A stretch of DNA of 64,000 nt, taken from Treponema sp. GTDB lineage: Bacteria > Spirochaetota > Spirochaetia > Treponematales > Treponemataceae. Location of the stretch: contig JAFSJW010000049.1 in assembly GCA_017449265.1 (NCBI GenBank), forward strand, positions 62,001 through 126,000, given 5' to 3'. The notes below the pieces were generated by a model. The model worked only from the letters and a program-made list of their open reading frames with translations, was not told the DNA's origin and made no database searches. Shown piece by piece: positions 60,955 to 64,000 of this stretch; the stretch's first letter is position 1, and each line of letters opens with the position of its first letter. Made by a program: the position numbers and the translations under genes.

Positions 60955-62313
60955 ATGATGACAGAGAATGAGAGCCTTTTTATCGGAAGGTTGTCTGTTT
61001 TGGCGGAACGAAATGACCCTATAGACCCAAGCCTTTATTCAAAATTTGATGTGAAGCGCGGGCTGCGCAATGCAAACGGAACTGGTGTACTTGTTGGTCT
61101 TACGAGCATTGGAGATGTTGTCGGATATGAGATGAAGGATGGCAATAAAATCGCAATCCCCGGAAAGCTTATTTACCGTGGCTACAACATTGAGGATTTG
61201 ATAAATGACGCGCAGGTCCACAATGATTTTGCATACGAGCAGTGTGTTTACCTCCTTTTGTTCGGCGAGCTTCCGACTCAGCACGCGCTTGACAATTTTA
61301 AGGAGCTTCTGGGAATGAAGCGCAATCTTCCTGACAATTTTACGGAAGATATGATTATGAAAGCCCCGTCGAGCGACATAATGAACAAGCTGGCGCGCGG
61401 TGTTCTTGCCTCTTACTCATACGATGTGAATCCTGAGGACAAGAGCATTTCAAATGTCCTCCGTCAGAGTATAGAGCTTATCTCGCGCTTTTCAACGCTG
61501 GCGGCTTATGCTTATCAGGCTAAGAGGCGATTTTTTGACGGAAAGTCCATGTATATTCACAATCCGCTTCCGAACTTGTCAACGGCAGAAAACTTTTTGC
61601 GCCTTATCAGGAACGACAAGTCGTACACGGAGGAAGAGGCAAAGCTCCTTGACCTTGCGTTAATCCTTCATGCCGAGCATGGTGGCGGAAACAATTCTTC
61701 TCTCACGGTTCATGTTGTTTCATCGGCTGACACTGACACTTATTCTGCAATTGCGGCGGCAGTCGGCTCTCTGAAAGGGCGCAGGCATGGTGGCGCGAAC
61801 ATTCAGGTTATGGAGATGATGGACGACATCAAGCAGCATGTTAAGGACTGGTCGAACGAGGAAGAGGTCAGAAGGTATCTCAGAAAAATCGTGAACAAGG
61901 AAGCGTTCAATCGCACAGGACTCATTTACGGTCTTGGTCATGCAGTTTACACAATCAGTGACCCGCGCGCAGTCTTGCTCAGGGACAAAGCTGCGCATCT
62001 TGCGGAAGTCAAGGGACTTACCGAAGAATACAATTTGTATAAGCTGATTGAGAAACTCGGGCCTGAGGTTCTTTACGAGAAAATCGGCGACAAGAAAAAA
62101 ATCTGCGCGAATGTGGACTTGTACTCTGGTTTCGTTTACTCGATGCTCAATATTCCGCGCGCCCTTTACACTCCGCTTTTTGCAATTTCAAGAATTGCTG
62201 GCTGGAGCGCGCATAGAATTGAGGAGATAGTTGCCGGAGGACGAATCTACCGTCCTGCATATAAGAGCATTTGTGAAGAAAAAACATACATTCCTATCGA
62301 AAATAGGGTATAA
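60955..62313 (+). CDS. gltA: Citrate synthase
   Basis: A 452-residue citrate synthase condensing acetyl-CoA and oxaloacetate. Catalytic residues are seen in HAEHGGGNNSSL (His), GLGHAVYTISDPRA (second His) and DLYSGFVYSML (Asp). An N-terminal stretch of about 70 residues precedes RGYNIEDL. ATGs at 60955 and 60958 both follow GAGG; the second has the better spacing. Only this, fumarase and malic enzyme of the central cycle are visible, so it may supply glutamate precursors. Preference for citrate over 2-methylcitrate is not decided by sequence. Confidence 0.92.
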   Translation: MMTENESLFIGRLSVLAERNDPIDPSLYSKFDVKRGLRNANGTGVLVGLTSIGDVVGYEMKDGNKIAIPGKLIYRGYNIEDLINDAQVHNDFAYEQCVYLLLFGELPTQHALDNFKELLGMKRNLPDNFTEDMIMKAPSSDIMNKLARGVLASYSYDVNPEDKSISNVLRQSIELISRFSTLAAYAYQAKRRFFDGKSMYIHNPLPNLSTAENFLRLIRNDKSYTEEEAKLLDLALILHAEHGGGNNSSLTVHVVSSADTDTYSAIAAAVGSLKGRRHGGANIQVMEMMDDIKQHVKDWSNEEEVRRYLRKIVNKEAFNRTGLIYGLGHAVYTISDPRAVLLRDKAAHLAEVKGLTEEYNLYKLIEKLGPEVLYEKIGDKKKICANVDLYSGFVYSMLNIPRALYTPLFAISRIAGWSAHRIEEIVAGGRIYRPAYKSICEEKTYIPIENRV

Positions 62314-62340
62314 TAATATTGAGGTTGTTGAGTTTTCTTT

Positions 62341-62365
62341 CCTCTGTCTGTCTGGCAGACGGAGG
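62341..62365 (+). other. Perfect hairpin that encloses a ribosome site
   Basis: CCTCTGTCTG / CAGACGGAGG, ten pairs with one G-U. GGAGG in its right arm is the Shine-Dalgarno of the mini-ORF at 62375. It separates citrate synthase from superoxide reductase. Confidence 0.6.
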
Positions 62366-62374
62366 AAGATTAAA

Positions 62375-62404
62375 ATGACCTTAAAATTACAAAATCCTAA
62401 GTAG
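62375..62404 (+). CDS. Nine-codon leader ORF before superoxide reductase
   Basis: ATG with GGAGGA eight bases upstream encodes MTLKLQNPK and stops at TAG, 11 bases before the superoxide reductase ATG. Its ribosome site is inside a 10-bp hairpin. It could be a leader peptide or a chance ORF; no homology can be judged at this length. Confidence 0.3.
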   Translation: MTLKLQNPK

Positions 62405-62415
62405 AGAGGTACTTT

Positions 62416-62790
62416 ATGGCAACGTTTTTTAGATGCAAAAAATGCGGAAAAATCATTACGATTTTGAATTCAGGTTCGCCTGTGACTGTATGTTGCGGTG
62501 AGGAAATGTATGAACTTAAAGCGAACACTACCGATGGCGCAACGGAAAAGCATGTTCCTGTAATCGAAAAAAACGGCAATATGGTGAAGATAAAAATCGG
62601 TTCTGCCGTTCACCCTATGGAAAAAGACCATTATATCCAGTGGGTTGCCATTGAGACCGAAAAAGGCGTTCAGATAAAATTCCTTTCCCCGGGACAGTCT
62701 CCGGAAGCGATTTTTGTGCTTGAGCAGGAAAATCTTGTTGCAGCTTATGAATATTGCAACAAGCACGGTCTTTGGAAGGCTGGGGCGTAG
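62416..62790 (+). CDS. dfx: Desulfoferrodoxin (2Fe superoxide reductase)
   Basis: A 124-residue superoxide reductase that converts superoxide to peroxide without making oxygen, typical of anaerobes. The N-terminal desulforedoxin centre uses Cys7, Cys10, Cys26 and Cys27. The catalytic iron is bound by His46, His66, His72, Cys114 and His117, with the Glu44-Lys45 pair in TEKHVPV. GAGAGG precedes the ATG. A hairpin and a mini-ORF lie upstream. Electron donor (rubredoxin) is not encoded nearby. Confidence 0.96.
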   Translation: MATFFRCKKCGKIITILNSGSPVTVCCGEEMYELKANTTDGATEKHVPVIEKNGNMVKIKIGSAVHPMEKDHYIQWVAIETEKGVQIKFLSPGQSPEAIFVLEQENLVAAYEYCNKHGLWKAGA

Positions 62791-62814
62791 AAAAATACAG
62801 AAAATTATGGCTGT

Positions 62815-62839
62815 CACATTGGAGAAAATCTCCAATGTG
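62815..62839. other. Perfect 11-bp palindrome after superoxide reductase
   Basis: CACATTGGAGA / TCTCCAATGTG around AAA. No T-run follows, so it is not a clear terminator; GC-rich partial stems continue to about 62885. Confidence 0.6.
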
Positions 62840-62971
62840 CGCTTTCGCCAGAATAGGGCGGTGAGGCTTTCGGTTACTGAGCCTGTTAAAGTATTAGAAT
62901 CACCTCTATTTTTTTTAAGACTGTTTTCATGCCTGATAATTGAAATTTTCTTTTAAATACTACTGAATCCA

Positions 62972-62980
62972 TGCGATAAT
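62972..62980 (+). promoter_or_regulatory. Extended -10 promoter of the terminal receptor gene
   Basis: TGC plus GATAAT, six bases, ATG. No Shine-Dalgarno; predicted start at the A of ATG. Confidence 0.55.
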
Positions 62981-62986
62981 ATAAGA

Positions 62987-64000
62987 ATGAAGCTGAAAAA
63001 AACACTTGGGAAGAAAAATTCGATTTTACGCCAGATTCTTTTGCCTGTTGTAGTTATTCTCGTGTGTCTTACGGGTCTGATTATCGGAAGTGTGATTTAT
63101 ATATTCTCTTCTTCGTACACAACGGAAATCAATACACAAAATGAGCATACTGCCTCTTACATTGCCGAGACCGTCACAAATTTTATGGACGGCGCATATA
63201 ATATCACGGATGAAATCGGGCATAATCCGTATGTAATAGAAATGGACGGGCGAAAGCAGGAGTCTGTACTTGTTTCTGCGGTGCAGCGAAATCCCTACAT
63301 AGAGCTTGCATATATTGTCGATATGAAAGGAATGCAGACCGCCCGCTCATCCGGAAAGTGCGGTGACAGAAGCGGCAGATGGTGGTTCAAGCAGATGATG
63401 GCAACAAAAAAGCCTTTCATCTCAAAGTCGTACTATTCTCTTTCTACAAATATGCCGTGCGCATCGATTTTTATTCCGATTGTGCAGGAAAACAAAATAA
63501 TGGCTCTTTCTTGCTCAGATTTGAAGCTGGATTATCTTACTTCGCTCGTAGAAAAATACACTTCCAAAAGCAGCGGAAAATTTTCTTTTATCATTGATGG
63601 AGAAGGTGTTGTGGTGGCACATCCTGACCGTCATTTTATTGAAGAATTGTATAATTATAAGACCATGACTCGCACGGTGACCGAAAAAAATGTGGATGGT
63701 TCAATTAAAAAAGATGAATTTGGGCAGGTTGTCACAAAAGAAGAGCAGTTTGAGGTTGATACAAAGTTTTCTGAGGCAATAAAAAATCTTCTTTCTGGCA
63801 AGAGCGGGACGGAAATGGTGAGCATAGACGGAATCAAACACTTTGTGGCATGGTCGCCGGTAAAGCTCAAAGGCGATTCCGTAAACTGGGGCGTAATTAC
63901 TGTTCAGAAGGAGAAATTGGCTTTTTCGGTGATGTACAGAATTGTAAGGATAATGCTTATTATTGCGGGGCTGGCACTTGTAGGCTCCATACTCATTGTG
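62987..64000 (+). CDS. Double-Cache receptor (probable chemoreceptor), cut by right edge
   Basis: The first 338 codons of a membrane receptor. TM1 (about 16-38: ILLPVVVILVCLTGLIIGSV) leads to a large extracytoplasmic double-Cache domain with NPYIELAYIVDMKGMQT, RSGRWWFKQMMATKKPFIS and GEGVVVAHPD near residue 204. TM2 begins near residue 318 with RIMLIIAGLALVG and the frame stays open. A HAMP plus chemotaxis signalling domain would be usual; a cyclase or kinase output cannot be excluded. Expression is probably leaderless. Confidence 0.72.
   Translation, partial: MKLKKTLGKKNSILRQILLPVVVILVCLTGLIIGSVIYIFSSSYTTEINTQNEHTASYIAETVTNFMDGAYNITDEIGHNPYVIEMDGRKQESVLVSAVQRNPYIELAYIVDMKGMQTARSSGKCGDRSGRWWFKQMMATKKPFISKSYYSLSTNMPCASIFIPIVQENKIMALSCSDLKLDYLTSLVEKYTSKSSGKFSFIIDGEGVVVAHPDRHFIEELYNYKTMTRTVTEKNVDGSIKKDEFGQVVTKEEQFEVDTKFSEAIKNLLSGKSGTEMVSIDGIKHFVAWSPVKLKGDSVNWGVITVQKEKLAFSVMYRIVRIMLIIAGLALVGSILIV

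Overview
The window reads as chromosomal DNA of a spirochaete, most likely a carbohydrate-fermenting gut or rumen Treponema. This is an inference. It rests on lipoproteins with loose lipoboxes, several chemoreceptors, a CHASE2 cyclase beside a FecR-domain protein, a BspA-type leucine-rich-repeat lipoprotein, a PL9-type pectate lyase, and moderate G+C. No tRNA, rRNA, CRISPR array, phage or intact insertion sequence was found. Coding density is high, with about 50 genes. Two gene-free stretches exceed 300 bases: 30327-30708 (a composite repeat and a promoter) and 54439-55078 (palindromes, repeats and a probable small RNA).

Layout. 1-6455: dihydroorotase (cut by the left edge), an ApeP-like dehydratase, a lipoprotein, a large PL9 pectate lyase and a DTW-domain tRNA enzyme. 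6480-13612: a run of clostripain-like peptidase, malic enzyme, Der, a MerR-type protein and MiaB. 13593-18046 (minus): polyphosphate kinase with a trehalase-like glycosidase, then uridine phosphorylase. 18218-22413: MazG, ClpP, a UPF0158-GNAT fusion, a DbpA-domain RNA-binding protein and a metallo-hydrolase. 22417-23892 (minus): YfcE-like phosphodiesterase and a lipoprotein. 24007-29720: an envelope operon (FecR, porin-like protein, small exported protein) divergent from a CHASE2 adenylate/guanylate cyclase. 29781-34385: a His/Pro-rich exported protein, a chemoreceptor and an alanine/glycine:cation symporter. 34523-39422 (minus): a TPP-riboswitch-controlled thiM-ykoF-thiE operon next to an orphan DctP and an ABC permease/binding-protein pair lacking its ATPase. 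39581-44945: an unusual chemoreceptor with two beta-propellers and an LRR lipoprotein. 45066-51951: FtsH, LolA-like, RodZ-like, RimO and AsnRS. 52223-54438: a lipoprotein gene interrupted at a G8 tract. 54439-62790: repeats, a probable small RNA, Cdd, FumC, a T8-shifted remnant, PtsI, a diguanylate cyclase, citrate synthase and superoxide reductase. The right edge cuts another chemoreceptor-like gene.

Three patterns cut across the genes. (1) A family of intergenic hairpin elements recurs at least nine times; full copies are about 125 bp with three hairpins, and several copies start at a TATAAT box in front of a gene. (2) At least eight genes have no Shine-Dalgarno sequence but carry a -10 box, usually with an extended TGN, exactly or about six bases before the ATG, which implies leaderless mRNAs. 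(3) Surface or exported genes show slippage-prone tracts (G8 at 52315, T8 at 56954) and in-frame 78-bp repeats, which suggests phase or size variation of the cell surface.

Metabolically the window offers pectin cleavage, malic enzyme, fumarase, citrate synthase, PTS enzyme I, thiamine salvage and oxygen defence by superoxide reductase. This fits an anaerobic plant-polysaccharide fermenter.
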